Shown here: positions 49,543 to 58,159 of the stretch, in pieces
Numbering within the stretch: position 1 is the first letter of the stretch
Layout of the letters: the number at the start of each line of letters is the position of its first letter
DNA from: Bacteroidota bacterium
Lineage (GTDB): Bacteria > Bacteroidota > Bacteroidia > Chitinophagales > Saprospiraceae
Length of the DNA stretch: 64,000 bases
Assembly (NCBI GenBank): GCA_030147525.1
Contig: JASBVF010000027.1
Location: 1 to 64,000, forward strand
Reading direction: 5' to 3'
Position numbers and translations under genes: made by a program
Notes under the pieces: generated by a model
What the model was told of the DNA's origin: nothing
The model's input: only the letters and a program-made list of their open reading frames with translations
Databases searched by the model: none

Positions 49543-50085
49543 ATGCAAAAAGCACTGCTGATACTGACCATTTCACTGACCGCCTGGAGCGCTGCCTTTG
49601 CCCAAGACGTCTATTACACCAAAAGCGCCACGCTCAAGCTCAACGGCGAACTCGACGGCCATGCCCTCCAACTCGATACCCGGCAACTGGGCGTCATGCT
49701 GGACTACGAGACTACGGAAATCATCATCCGGTTTCCGTTGAACTCCTTTAAAAGCGGCGTGGATTCTTTGGACAGGCTCCTCAAAAACAGTGCCCTGGAA
49801 GTGGTTTTCGACGGAACGCTGAGTTTGGAGTACATCAATACCGAAAACCACCCGCCGCTGAAATTCACGGCAGAAGGCTGGCTGACGGTTGGCCCTTCCA
49901 AAACCCTGATAACAGGGGAAGGGGAGCTTCACCACATTGACGATACAGGTCAAATTGCCTGTATGATGGGCATGACGATGCACCTCAACCTGAAAGACCT
50001 GAACCTGCAAAACCCACTGCCGGGCTTGAAGGATGATTTTGAAGCGGTCATCACGCAGGCTGTCTTGAAGAAGGATAAAAACTGA
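49543..50085 (+). CDS. YceI-like exported lipid-binding protein
   Basis: A 180-residue protein with signal peptide (TISLTAWSAAFAQ). The beta-barrel repeats (LKLNGELDGHALQLDTRQLG, VDSLDRLLKNSALEVVFDGT, LTVGPSKTLITGEGELHHID) resemble YceI lipocalin-like proteins that bind isoprenoid quinones. The order of strands is right but sequence identity looks low. Probable periplasmic carrier or sensor. Located 13 nt after PPK2. Confidence 0.62.
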   Translation: MQKALLILTISLTAWSAAFAQDVYYTKSATLKLNGELDGHALQLDTRQLGVMLDYETTEIIIRFPLNSFKSGVDSLDRLLKNSALEVVFDGTLSLEYINTENHPPLKFTAEGWLTVGPSKTLITGEGELHHIDDTGQIACMMGMTMHLNLKDLNLQNPLPGLKDDFEAVITQAVLKKDKN

Positions 50086-50135
50086 CAGACATTATATTTT
50101 CACCCATACACCTTTCACCATCAAATTTTTCATTC

Positions 50136-50828
50136 ATGAAAAAACTCATCAGCGCCCTGTTTATGGCAGTTATACTGTTTTTCATCAGCCAATCCGCTTT
50201 TGCCCACGACCCGCAAAAGCACGAAAAGGCAGAGCAGCCCGAAACAACTGCTGACACGACTGCCCAACCGAAAGATTCAATGATGGCAACTATGGCCACC
50301 GGGCATGAGCACGACGAACACCAGGAGATGAACTCCACCATCGTAGAAGCCAGGTTGAGCGATTTTCCGTCCCTGCACCCGCTGTTGGTTCACTTTCCGA
50401 TAGCCCTCCTGCTGCTGGCGTTTTTGACGCAACTTTTGGCGCTGATTGTCTGGAAAAAAGAGCTGAGCCTCATCACGGGAATTTTGCTGCTCGGCGGATT
50501 TGCCGGGGCTTACCTCGTCAGTACCCTTTTCCATCCGCACACCGGGGAACTGAGCGAAACCGCCCAGCAAGTGCTTGACCTGCACGACCGGTATGCCAGT
50601 TACACCGTCTGGGCAAGCGGGATTGCCCTGTTGCTGAAAGTGGCGAGCCATTTTTTGCTCAAAAGGAAATTATGGGTGGAAGTATTGGTTGCCGCTGCCA
50701 TTGCAGGGGCTGGTTGGTCGGTCAGTCATGCCGGGCATTACGGCGCTACGTTGGTACACATACATGGTGTTGGCCCGCAGGGCAAATACCTGGAAACCCA
50801 TGAAGACGGCGGCGAACATGAGCATTAA
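50136..50828 (+). CDS. DUF2231-like membrane protein
   Basis: A 230-residue protein. An N-terminal signal (LFMAVILFFISQSAFAHDPQ) is followed by a His/Asp-rich segment (MATGHEHDEHQEM) and four membrane helices (FPIALLLLAFLTQLLALIVW, LITGILLLGGFAGAYLVSTL and others), with conserved SLHPLLVHFPIAL at the first. That is the DUF2231 pattern. The short His-rich ends may bind metal. The 3' end overlaps the methyltransferase by 11 nt. Confidence 0.75.
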   Translation: MKKLISALFMAVILFFISQSAFAHDPQKHEKAEQPETTADTTAQPKDSMMATMATGHEHDEHQEMNSTIVEARLSDFPSLHPLLVHFPIALLLLAFLTQLLALIVWKKELSLITGILLLGGFAGAYLVSTLFHPHTGELSETAQQVLDLHDRYASYTVWASGIALLLKVASHFLLKRKLWVEVLVAAAIAGAGWSVSHAGHYGATLVHIHGVGPQGKYLETHEDGGEHEH

Positions 50829-51477
50829 GCAAGAAACATACATCCCTGCCCTCGGCTACGACCGCCTGAGCAATTTCTACGACCGCACCATCCGTTGGAC
50901 AATGCCGGAGGAGAAATTCCGCAAGAGGCTCGTTGAGCAGGCTGATTTACAGACAGGCGAGAAGGTGCTTGAATTCGGTTTTGGTACTGCCAGTCAGACC
51001 ATTTTGCTGAAAAAGCAAACACCCGGAGCGAACATTACCGGCGTGGACGTTGACCTAAAAATCAGGGAACTGGCTTTGGAGAAAGTCCTAAAAGCCGGGA
51101 TAGAGATACAATTGGATTTGTACCATGGAAAAACCTTGCCCTATCCCAATGCTACTTTTGACAAAGTGGTGAGTTCGTTGGTATTTCATCAATTGGACAG
51201 AACGCAGAAGGCTTCGGCTCTCGGTGAAATCCACCGGGTGTTGAAGCCGGGCGGGGAACTGCACATCGGCGATTGGGGGAAAGCCCGTCATATTGGGATG
51301 CGGCTGGCATTTTTGCTGGTGCAATTGCTGGATGGCTTTAAAACGACGAACGATAACGTAAAAGGGCTGCTGCCCGGATTCATTGAAAATGCAGGGTTTC
51401 AGGAAGTTGGTGAAGCAGGGTTTATCAATACGGGCATCGGGACTTTTTCATTTTATCATGGAAAAAAGTCGAAATGA
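50818..51477 (+). CDS. Class I SAM-dependent methyltransferase
   Basis: A 219-residue enzyme. SAM motif I is VLEFGFGTASQTILLKK, motif II region is ITGVDVDLKIRELALEKVLK, then VVSSLVFHQLDRTQKASALG and LKPGGELHIGDWGKA. It resembles ubiquinone/menaquinone-type or small-molecule methyltransferases (UbiE-like). The ATG at 50818 overlaps the DUF2231 gene by 11 nt; longer in-frame starts would lie inside it. Substrate unknown, possibly a quinone or an arsenic or sulfur compound. Confidence 0.78.
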   Translation: MSIKQETYIPALGYDRLSNFYDRTIRWTMPEEKFRKRLVEQADLQTGEKVLEFGFGTASQTILLKKQTPGANITGVDVDLKIRELALEKVLKAGIEIQLDLYHGKTLPYPNATFDKVVSSLVFHQLDRTQKASALGEIHRVLKPGGELHIGDWGKARHIGMRLAFLLVQLLDGFKTTNDNVKGLLPGFIENAGFQEVGEAGFINTGIGTFSFYHGKKSK

Positions 51478-51519
51478 TAAATGTAACAAAAGCAATCAAT
51501 ACCAATGACCATTTTTGTC

Positions 51520-51546
51520 TTGACATACATAAGGAGCAGCTATTTT
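51520..51546 (+). promoter_or_regulatory. Weak promoter candidate before T9SS beta-helix gene
   Basis: TTGACA (51520-51525), 15 nt, TATTTT (51541-51546), followed by GGGC. TTGAC/TAnnTTTG-like boxes are not perfectly spaced for either sigma-70 or the Bacteroidota sigma factor. The gap 51478-51712 holds nothing else I recognise. Confidence 0.25.
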
Positions 51547-51712
51547 GGGCATACGGTCCGAGGACTTTACTGTTCAACCAAATTATAAAAACAAGAAAAA
51601 TAATCATAAATGAGACACCCCAGACATGGAATCAATTTTATCTCATAACCATGGGTTGCCATTTCTTGACGATATTTGCCGGGAGTATGGCAGCTCACAA
51701 ATTCAAACAGCC

Positions 51713-54700
51713 ATGAAAAAAATTTCATCGCTTATCCTCCGACGTGCCCTAACCAAGGCGCTTTTTTTCAAACGAACACCTATCTCAAGACTTTTGCTTT
51801 TCTTTCAGTTGACCGTCCCTTTGGGGCTTTGGGCACAGCCGGGCCTGCAATGGACATCATCCATCAATGTCGGCAGCGGTTCACCGCCCCAAGAATGGGC
51901 CGACTGGATGTACGATGTCATCGTAACAAGTTCCGGTAACTATCTTGGAGTTGGTTTCGCGAGGGAGGCTGAATCGGGGCCTCCAAGCCCACCACAACCT
52001 TCTTACGTACTTGTGACGCCCGGCGGCAGGCTACTCAGGGACGAGGTTCTTGGGCCTGAGCAGGGCGACCTTTGGAACGTTGCCGAATCCAGCAGTGGCT
52101 ATTTTGCCGTCGGAAGGAGGGGCTGGGCTGGTACACAAAAAGGCATGCTGGTAAAAATCAACAAGACTACGCTTGATGCCACGACCTTTGAGACACATCC
52201 TGCCGGGTATGGGCGTTCAAGGCTCTACGAAATCATCAATGTCCAGTCGAACGGCCAGGACCAGTACCTGCTTGTCTCCGGGTTTGCACAAGGCGTCCTT
52301 GGGGATGACGAATCGTTCAAGTGGATGGCGGCAGTTGACTACAACGGCAACATCCTGCACGACCATGTTTTCCCCAACAATAGCCTCGGCGAGGAAATCA
52401 ACGCATTTCAATACGAAATCCTCCCAAACGGGAATGTCCGTATTTATTCTGCCGCAAGGGTTGCCGCAACATTGGACGGCGGTTTCAACCAGCACCGCAG
52501 GCACGACTTTGACATCAGGATAGGGGTAGTGGAGTACAGCCCTTCAACGGGCACGTTCACGGAGACAGCCAACGCCTCTTTCAACTCCATACACCAGGGG
52601 TCACGTGACTTGATTGCGAATGCTGGACTGGACAATACCGACATATTCAAGCTGTTCCCCCCGAATGAGATTATTGACGAGTATCCCTACGGGCCAATGT
52701 ATAAGAATCTACCGCTCCTTGAGCGAGATTATCTCAACTGTAGCGAGGGCGGCCCCGTCAACGGTTTCTATATTGAGGACTGGTCAGACGGCTCAGAAGA
52801 CCAGCCATACAGCATGGAACTCACCAACGACTACATCGTGGTATCGGCCATGCTCAACCGCCTCATCATGTGGCCGGGCACGAACGACGCCCTTGGCGGC
52901 GACACTTCGCCCGGGCTCGACTGCCAGGAAGAGGACACCGGCTTGCCCTGTACCGACTACCATTCCGATGCTTACCTATGGGGAGAGGCTTACCTGTTGC
53001 TCATACGAAAATCCGACCTCGGCCTTCAAAAGGCCACCCACCTCGGCACCATGTCGGGCGGCGACTTCCAACCGAGGATGGTCAGGACTTCCGACGGCGG
53101 TTTTGCCGTGGTTGGTACAACGAGCGGTTGCCCGGACGGACTGCCTCCGGTCGGTGAATCAGAACACATTCTCGTGATTAAGCTCAATGCTGATGGCGAT
53201 ATTGAGTGGCGAAAGCAGTTCAACGGGCCTGGCGAAGGCGCCTGTGGATTCGGTATAGCTGAGGCACCAGGCGGCACTTTAGTGGTCGTAGGCAATACTG
53301 AAGACGAAGAATCTGGCGAAGGGGACAACTACCTCTTTGCTTCGGTGGGCAGCAGTTGCGATTATTCCGGGGCCGACGTGGTTCCAAATTCCGGCAATGA
53401 TTATATCGTGCAACAGGGCGAGTTTTGGAACACGGACAGACGGGTTCGGGCAAGGGTGGTAATACCAGCAGGTGTCACACTCAACATCGAAGGACAACAG
53501 GGGGCGCCCATCACCGTCCAGTTTGCCGACAGTAGGGAGGTCTTCGACTTCAATAACCGCTACCCTGTTGGCATTGCCATTGAAAAGGGCGGAAGGCTCA
53601 TTGTCCGTTACGCCACGCTGACAGGTTGGGGATGTTCGACAGAGAAAATGTGGGACGGCATCGCCGTTTCGGGCGATGCTTCGCTGCCACAGACAATGGC
53701 AAACCAAGGCTATTGCGACCTGCTGGCAGGGGCCGTGGTTTTGAATGCCCGGCTCGGCGTGACGGCTTGTCCACAATGGGTTTCACCATCGCCGCCATTG
53801 GTCAATACTTATGCAGGCACCGGCACCCAGTCCAGCGTTCTGACTTCCACGCTCACCTATGGCGGGACGGGCGGGGCCAGGATAAGGGGCACGCTGGCGA
53901 CCTTCCGCAACAATTACCGGGACGTGATTTTCATGAAATACGACCACAACCTCGACCAGAGCAGGTTCTGGTTCGCCAACTTCCTCAGCGACGGCCCGCT
54001 TGCCGACCCAGGCGAGATACGCAACCTCGAACCCACCAGCTACGACTACACCGAGCCGAGGGGCACCTTTATCCACGCATCGGCATGGCACACGAGGGTG
54101 GAATTCAGAAACTGCACGTTCACGGGCAGCAGCGGCATCGTCTCTGAACTGAGGCCCATCGGCATCATCAGCTACGAAGGGAAAATCATCCAATCAAGCG
54201 GCAGCATGACGGGGCTGAAAATCGGTACCGAGATGAACGGCCCCCTCGGCAGCCTGCTGACCAACCTTGACGCCAGCAACGTGACCTTCGACAACTGTGT
54301 GCAGGGCATCAACCTGCGCAATTCGGTGGCGGACAAGGTGCAGTCCTGTTCATTCGTCAGCATACCCGCCACCAACACTTATCTCGGCCTCACCCCGCAC
54401 GGCATCTTCGCCCAGCACAGCAAGGCCACCCTCCTCAAGCTGAATACTTTCAGCGGTGTGGGAGGGGCATCCAGCCCCTCGTGGGGCCTCGTGGTACACA
54501 ACAGCAGTCAGAACGGCACGGACGTGTTGGAGAATACCTTCAACGGTACCCTCATCGGCAACCAGTTTGAGGGGGACAACAGCAAGCTTGCCTCCCGCTG
54601 CAATGACTACCAAGAACAGATTGGCGACCGGGCTTGGGAAGTGCTGAAATCTGGGAATCTTGGCATTCTGGGAGACCAGGGTGGGTCAGGCATTGGTTCT

Positions 54701-55663
54701 CAAAAAGCCGACAACGAGTTTTTCGCCCTTTGCGATAACGACAACGAGCGGCACCTCCATTCAGACTTCGCCTTCAACTACTACGACAAGACAGGTAACC
54801 TGCACCCGGCTAATCCGAATTGTGTGAGCGATATTGTGAATTTAGTCGCAGACAATGACCCCAGTCCATTAGGCTGCCTCACCTTTGACCCACCTTGCGA
54901 CGAGCCGGACTGCTATGCCGAATGGGCCGGTTCGCCCCAATTGCTCCCCGACCGCAACCGTGCCCTGCGGGGACTCCTTCACCCCGGCTTCGACGCCAAC
55001 GACGACATGAAGCCTGCCAACTATACGGACGCCATGGCCGTGCTCGCCGACCGTGGACAGCCGGAAGACATAATGCTTCGCATCGGCACGTTGGCAGGGC
55101 AAGGGAACCATGCCCAGGCCGTTTCCGAATTGAACCAGTTGACCGGGACTTCCGATGAGATTGTCGCCTTCAAAGGCTACATGAACGCCGTGCTTGCCAG
55201 CGGCAGCGACCTGCTGAACATGCCCGATGCGGACTACGCAGCCGCAACGGGCTACGTGGACGAGCTGAACACCTCTGCGCTCGCCATGTCGCAGGGGCTT
55301 GCAGACCTCCGAGAGGGAATCTACTACCCGCTCATTCCGATTTTGCAAGGTCACGGCGGTGAAAGGTCAAGCGAAAACTTGCTGGAGACCCCAAAGGATG
55401 AAGGCAAGCAGGGCGTGTCAGTCTCTCCGAACCCGTTCACAAATTCGGTATCGTTCGACGTCCGGGAAATTGCTGAGGGGGGGATTTATGGCATTGAAGT
55501 TACCGACCTTTCAGGGCGGCAGGTTTGGAAGTCCGAGGTTTCCGTTGACGGTACTGTATTTTGGAATGCACCGGGCTTGCCCGCTGGGGTTTATTTCTAC
55601 CGCATCCGCTCCAGCCTCGGGGAGGAAGTTGCGAACGGAAAGATTGTGAAAGTGATTAATTAA
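51713..55663 (+). CDS. Large T9SS surface protein with beta-helix region
   Basis: A 1316-residue secreted protein. The ATG at 51713 opens a long signal peptide (KRTPISRLLLFFQLTVPLGL). Residues about 30-570 look like repeated beta-propeller-like units (TSDGGFAVVGTTSGCPDGLP, GGTLVVVGNTEDEE). Residues about 580-980 have the short-strand repeats of a right-handed parallel beta-helix (LLKLNTFSGVGG, VTFDNCVQGINLRNSVADKV). The last 90 residues form a T9SS sorting domain (SVSPNPFTNSVSF, GVYFYRIRSS). It is probably a surface adhesin or polysaccharide-binding protein; catalytic residues are not evident. A perfect terminator hairpin follows. Confidence 0.82.
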   Translation: MKKISSLILRRALTKALFFKRTPISRLLLFFQLTVPLGLWAQPGLQWTSSINVGSGSPPQEWADWMYDVIVTSSGNYLGVGFAREAESGPPSPPQPSYVLVTPGGRLLRDEVLGPEQGDLWNVAESSSGYFAVGRRGWAGTQKGMLVKINKTTLDATTFETHPAGYGRSRLYEIINVQSNGQDQYLLVSGFAQGVLGDDESFKWMAAVDYNGNILHDHVFPNNSLGEEINAFQYEILPNGNVRIYSAARVAATLDGGFNQHRRHDFDIRIGVVEYSPSTGTFTETANASFNSIHQGSRDLIANAGLDNTDIFKLFPPNEIIDEYPYGPMYKNLPLLERDYLNCSEGGPVNGFYIEDWSDGSEDQPYSMELTNDYIVVSAMLNRLIMWPGTNDALGGDTSPGLDCQEEDTGLPCTDYHSDAYLWGEAYLLLIRKSDLGLQKATHLGTMSGGDFQPRMVRTSDGGFAVVGTTSGCPDGLPPVGESEHILVIKLNADGDIEWRKQFNGPGEGACGFGIAEAPGGTLVVVGNTEDEESGEGDNYLFASVGSSCDYSGADVVPNSGNDYIVQQGEFWNTDRRVRARVVIPAGVTLNIEGQQGAPITVQFADSREVFDFNNRYPVGIAIEKGGRLIVRYATLTGWGCSTEKMWDGIAVSGDASLPQTMANQGYCDLLAGAVVLNARLGVTACPQWVSPSPPLVNTYAGTGTQSSVLTSTLTYGGTGGARIRGTLATFRNNYRDVIFMKYDHNLDQSRFWFANFLSDGPLADPGEIRNLEPTSYDYTEPRGTFIHASAWHTRVEFRNCTFTGSSGIVSELRPIGIISYEGKIIQSSGSMTGLKIGTEMNGPLGSLLTNLDASNVTFDNCVQGINLRNSVADKVQSCSFVSIPATNTYLGLTPHGIFAQHSKATLLKLNTFSGVGGASSPSWGLVVHNSSQNGTDVLENTFNGTLIGNQFEGDNSKLASRCNDYQEQIGDRAWEVLKSGNLGILGDQGGSGIGSQKADNEFFALCDNDNERHLHSDFAFNYYDKTGNLHPANPNCVSDIVNLVADNDPSPLGCLTFDPPCDEPDCYAEWAGSPQLLPDRNRALRGLLHPGFDANDDMKPANYTDAMAVLADRGQPEDIMLRIGTLAGQGNHAQAVSELNQLTGTSDEIVAFKGYMNAVLASGSDLLNMPDADYAAATGYVDELNTSALAMSQGLADLREGIYYPLIPILQGHGGERSSENLLETPKDEGKQGVSVSPNPFTNSVSFDVREIAEGGIYGIEVTDLSGRQVWKSEVSVDGTVFWNAPGLPAGVYFYRIRSSLGEEVANGKIVKVIN

Positions 55664-55673
55664 CCCAATCCAC

Positions 55674-55712
55674 ACAGGGCTGCCGACAATTCGGCAGCCC
55701 TGTAATTTTTTT
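55674..55712 (+). terminator. Strong rho-independent terminator
   Basis: ACAGGGCTGCCGA (55674-55686) pairs perfectly with TCGGCAGCCCTGT (55691-55703) over a 4-nt loop, followed by AATTTTTTT. It ends the transcript of the large T9SS protein. The next ATG is 5 nt downstream, so the terminator occupies the whole 53-nt gap. Confidence 0.9.
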
Positions 55713-55716
55713 ATCC

Positions 55717-57231
55717 ATGAGAAAGACAATCTTTTTGTTTCTGCTATGCTCTGGAATAGCCCGTACCCAAACAACGTACTTCAACATACAGTTTGATTAT
55801 GACAGCATTTGGAACACGGTTTTTGGAATAGTGGAAACGGATAGCCTGTATTTGGCAACGGGTGTTTTTGTTTCACCCTCAACTTACGACACCGGATATG
55901 TCCTGAAACTCACCAAAAGTGGGGAGTTCGCAGGTCTTCGGAAGATTGATTTTTATCCGGGCAACAAACTGAGGGACATAACACCCAGCCCCACAGGCGA
56001 TGCAGTGGACATATATGGCATCCATCACAATGGTATTGACGACATAGAAAATGTGGATTTGTTCCTGTGCAGGATGGATAACCACAGCCTTGACACTTTG
56101 CGTGTTCAATCGTTTGGTATCCCAAATTTTGGGGATTATGCGAATACCGCTTTAATAAGGCGAACATCTGACAATGGCATCGTGCTGACAGGCTACCGTT
56201 TCGCACCCGGGCAAAAAGGGAAACTACTTTTGCTCAAAACCGACAGCCTCTTGAACCAGGTATTCATGAAGACCTTTTCCAAAAGCAACCAGGATAACCA
56301 TACCGGTTTTAACGTGATAGAAACTTCTGACAAAGGCTTTATCATGGTTGGCTCCCGCTCGTTCAATACTTATGACCTTCAAGGTTCTTACCTAAAGGTG
56401 GACTCACTCGGCAACCTGCTGTGGTGGAAGGACATCGTACCACAAGGAGATGAGGAGTTTGTGATACTTTACAACATAGCAAAAAAAGAAAACGGTAATT
56501 ACCTCGTAACCGGCGAAATTAAAAAGGACGAACCCAGCGTATTGTTTTATGAAAAGTACCTCGTTTTGGAGATAAACGAAGATGGGGAAGTATTGTGGAG
56601 AAAGGAATATGGTGATGTAACTTATGATGATGTTTATTGGCGAGGGCTTACGCTGTGTGCCGATGGCAATTACCTGACATGTGGCCTAAGACGAGAAAAT
56701 ATTGATATACCTGACCGAAAAGAATACGGCACTGTTGTCAAACTCACTCCCGGAGGAGAAATTCTGTGGGAAAGGAAATATACCGTATCCACAGAAGGGA
56801 AGCTGTACGATGTTTTCCATAAGGTCATCCCCACCTCCGACGGTGGCATCATCGCCTGTGGCAGCACCTGGGGCGACAGCCTCACCAGGGAGAACAGTTG
56901 GATAGTGAAAATGGACAGTTTGGGTTGCTTAGAGCCAGGCTGCGACAGCATCAGCACCGGGGTCATCGAACTGCCGGTGGGAGAAAACAGCCCCATCAAA
57001 ATCTACCCCAACCCCACCAGCGGCCACCTGACAGTCGAGGCACAGAAGGGCAAGGTAATGGAGGCAGTGAAAATCTACGACCTACAGGGGAGGCGATTAG
57101 TGAACGAAGAATATGGTTTGGGAAAAGCAAGCCTTTCGTTCGATTTGAGCGACCAGCCACCCGGGGGGTATTTCTGCTCGGCGCTGGTGGGCGGGGTTTG
57201 GGTGACGAGACAATTCATTCTGAAAAATTAG
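55717..57231 (+). CDS. T9SS secreted protein with propeller-like repeats
   Basis: A 504-residue secreted protein with a signal peptide (TIFLFLLCSGIARTQTTYFN). The body repeats a 50-60 residue motif of the type TSDNGIVLTGYR, TSDKGFIMVGSRSF, TSDGGIIACGSTW, as in WD/propeller-like T9SS cargo. C-terminal sorting domain: GENSPIKIYPNPTSGHLTVE to the end. Similar repeats occur in the large protein before it, so both may act at the surface. Function is unknown. Its ATG comes right after the strong terminator, so it must have its own promoter, possibly within that hairpin region. Confidence 0.78.
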   Translation: MRKTIFLFLLCSGIARTQTTYFNIQFDYDSIWNTVFGIVETDSLYLATGVFVSPSTYDTGYVLKLTKSGEFAGLRKIDFYPGNKLRDITPSPTGDAVDIYGIHHNGIDDIENVDLFLCRMDNHSLDTLRVQSFGIPNFGDYANTALIRRTSDNGIVLTGYRFAPGQKGKLLLLKTDSLLNQVFMKTFSKSNQDNHTGFNVIETSDKGFIMVGSRSFNTYDLQGSYLKVDSLGNLLWWKDIVPQGDEEFVILYNIAKKENGNYLVTGEIKKDEPSVLFYEKYLVLEINEDGEVLWRKEYGDVTYDDVYWRGLTLCADGNYLTCGLRRENIDIPDRKEYGTVVKLTPGGEILWERKYTVSTEGKLYDVFHKVIPTSDGGIIACGSTWGDSLTRENSWIVKMDSLGCLEPGCDSISTGVIELPVGENSPIKIYPNPTSGHLTVEAQKGKVMEAVKIYDLQGRRLVNEEYGLGKASLSFDLSDQPPGGYFCSALVGGVWVTRQFILKN

Positions 57232-57236
57232 GCACG

Positions 57237-58085
57237 ATGTATAGTGAAAAGCCCCTTAAATCGAATATTGAGGATTACAAAAGCTTTTTCCAGAAAAACG
57301 GATATGTTGTAATTCCTGGCGTTTTTTCCAAGGAAGCAATTTCCCATGCGAGGGAAATTTTTGACAAAGCCTTTCAAAGCGGGCTTTGGCAGAATTCACC
57401 CTACGATTCGGAGGAAATAATCAACGATATATACCGGCATTTCCCTGAATTGGCGGGGCTTGTGTTCAATCCTGGCTATTTCCATGCTATCCGATTGGTG
57501 GCAGGCAACGATGTTGTATGGTTACCCGAATGCGCCGTACACCGCAACCGTTATGTTCCTTGGCACAAAGACACGACCGTTCAGGAACTCAACGGGGTGA
57601 GCAGTCATTATGACAATGAATGTGTTATGGTGCAGGTGGCAACTTATTTTCAGGACAATTCGGCTTCGTCTGGCGGAGGGGTGACCGTGTTGCCGGGTTC
57701 TCACCTCCAAAAAGACCAATTCATGGGTATGTACAGGATGACCATTTTATCAAGGCTTTGGAGGAAATCGCAAAAAACCCTTGGACTTTCAGTTTTTCAC
57801 AGGTTAGAGCGCTGCAAACAGTACATAGATGTTCAAAGCCGGGAAGGTGATTTGGTAATTTTTGATTTGCGGATAGACCACCGTTCGACTTTCCCCAAAA
57901 CAAAAGTTATGGCAGATAAGTATGCCGTTTTCAACACGTTTGGAAATCCAACGAAGGCCCTGCGTGATTACCTCGAATATATGAAGGCCCGGAAAGAGCC
58001 GTACTACCAGTTCCTAAAGCAATCCAAAATCCCGGGTGCAATCGAAACGATAGCCGGGAATCAGCAAATTACGATTTGGCAATAA
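57237..58085 (+). CDS. Phytanoyl-CoA dioxygenase (PhyH)-like protein
   Basis: A 282-residue non-heme Fe(II)/2-oxoglutarate oxygenase-like protein. It starts with the family-like YKSFFQKNGYVVIPGVFSKE. The iron motif is HKD (VPWHKDTTVQEL), the second His is in FDLRIDHRSTFP, and GGGVTVLPGSHLQ is the usual core between. The ATG at 57237 comes 5 nt after the previous stop. Members hydroxylate lipids or natural products; the substrate is not evident. Being near T9SS genes, it may modify a surface or signalling molecule. Confidence 0.72.
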   Translation: MYSEKPLKSNIEDYKSFFQKNGYVVIPGVFSKEAISHAREIFDKAFQSGLWQNSPYDSEEIINDIYRHFPELAGLVFNPGYFHAIRLVAGNDVVWLPECAVHRNRYVPWHKDTTVQELNGVSSHYDNECVMVQVATYFQDNSASSGGGVTVLPGSHLQKDQFMGMYRMTILSRLWRKSQKTLGLSVFHRLERCKQYIDVQSREGDLVIFDLRIDHRSTFPKTKVMADKYAVFNTFGNPTKALRDYLEYMKARKEPYYQFLKQSKIPGAIETIAGNQQITIWQ

Positions 58086-58159
58086 CCTGCTTGTTCCATG
58101 ATTTCACGGAAATATAAAGACTCATTGCCTAAACTTTCTTCTTATCAAAATATAAAACA

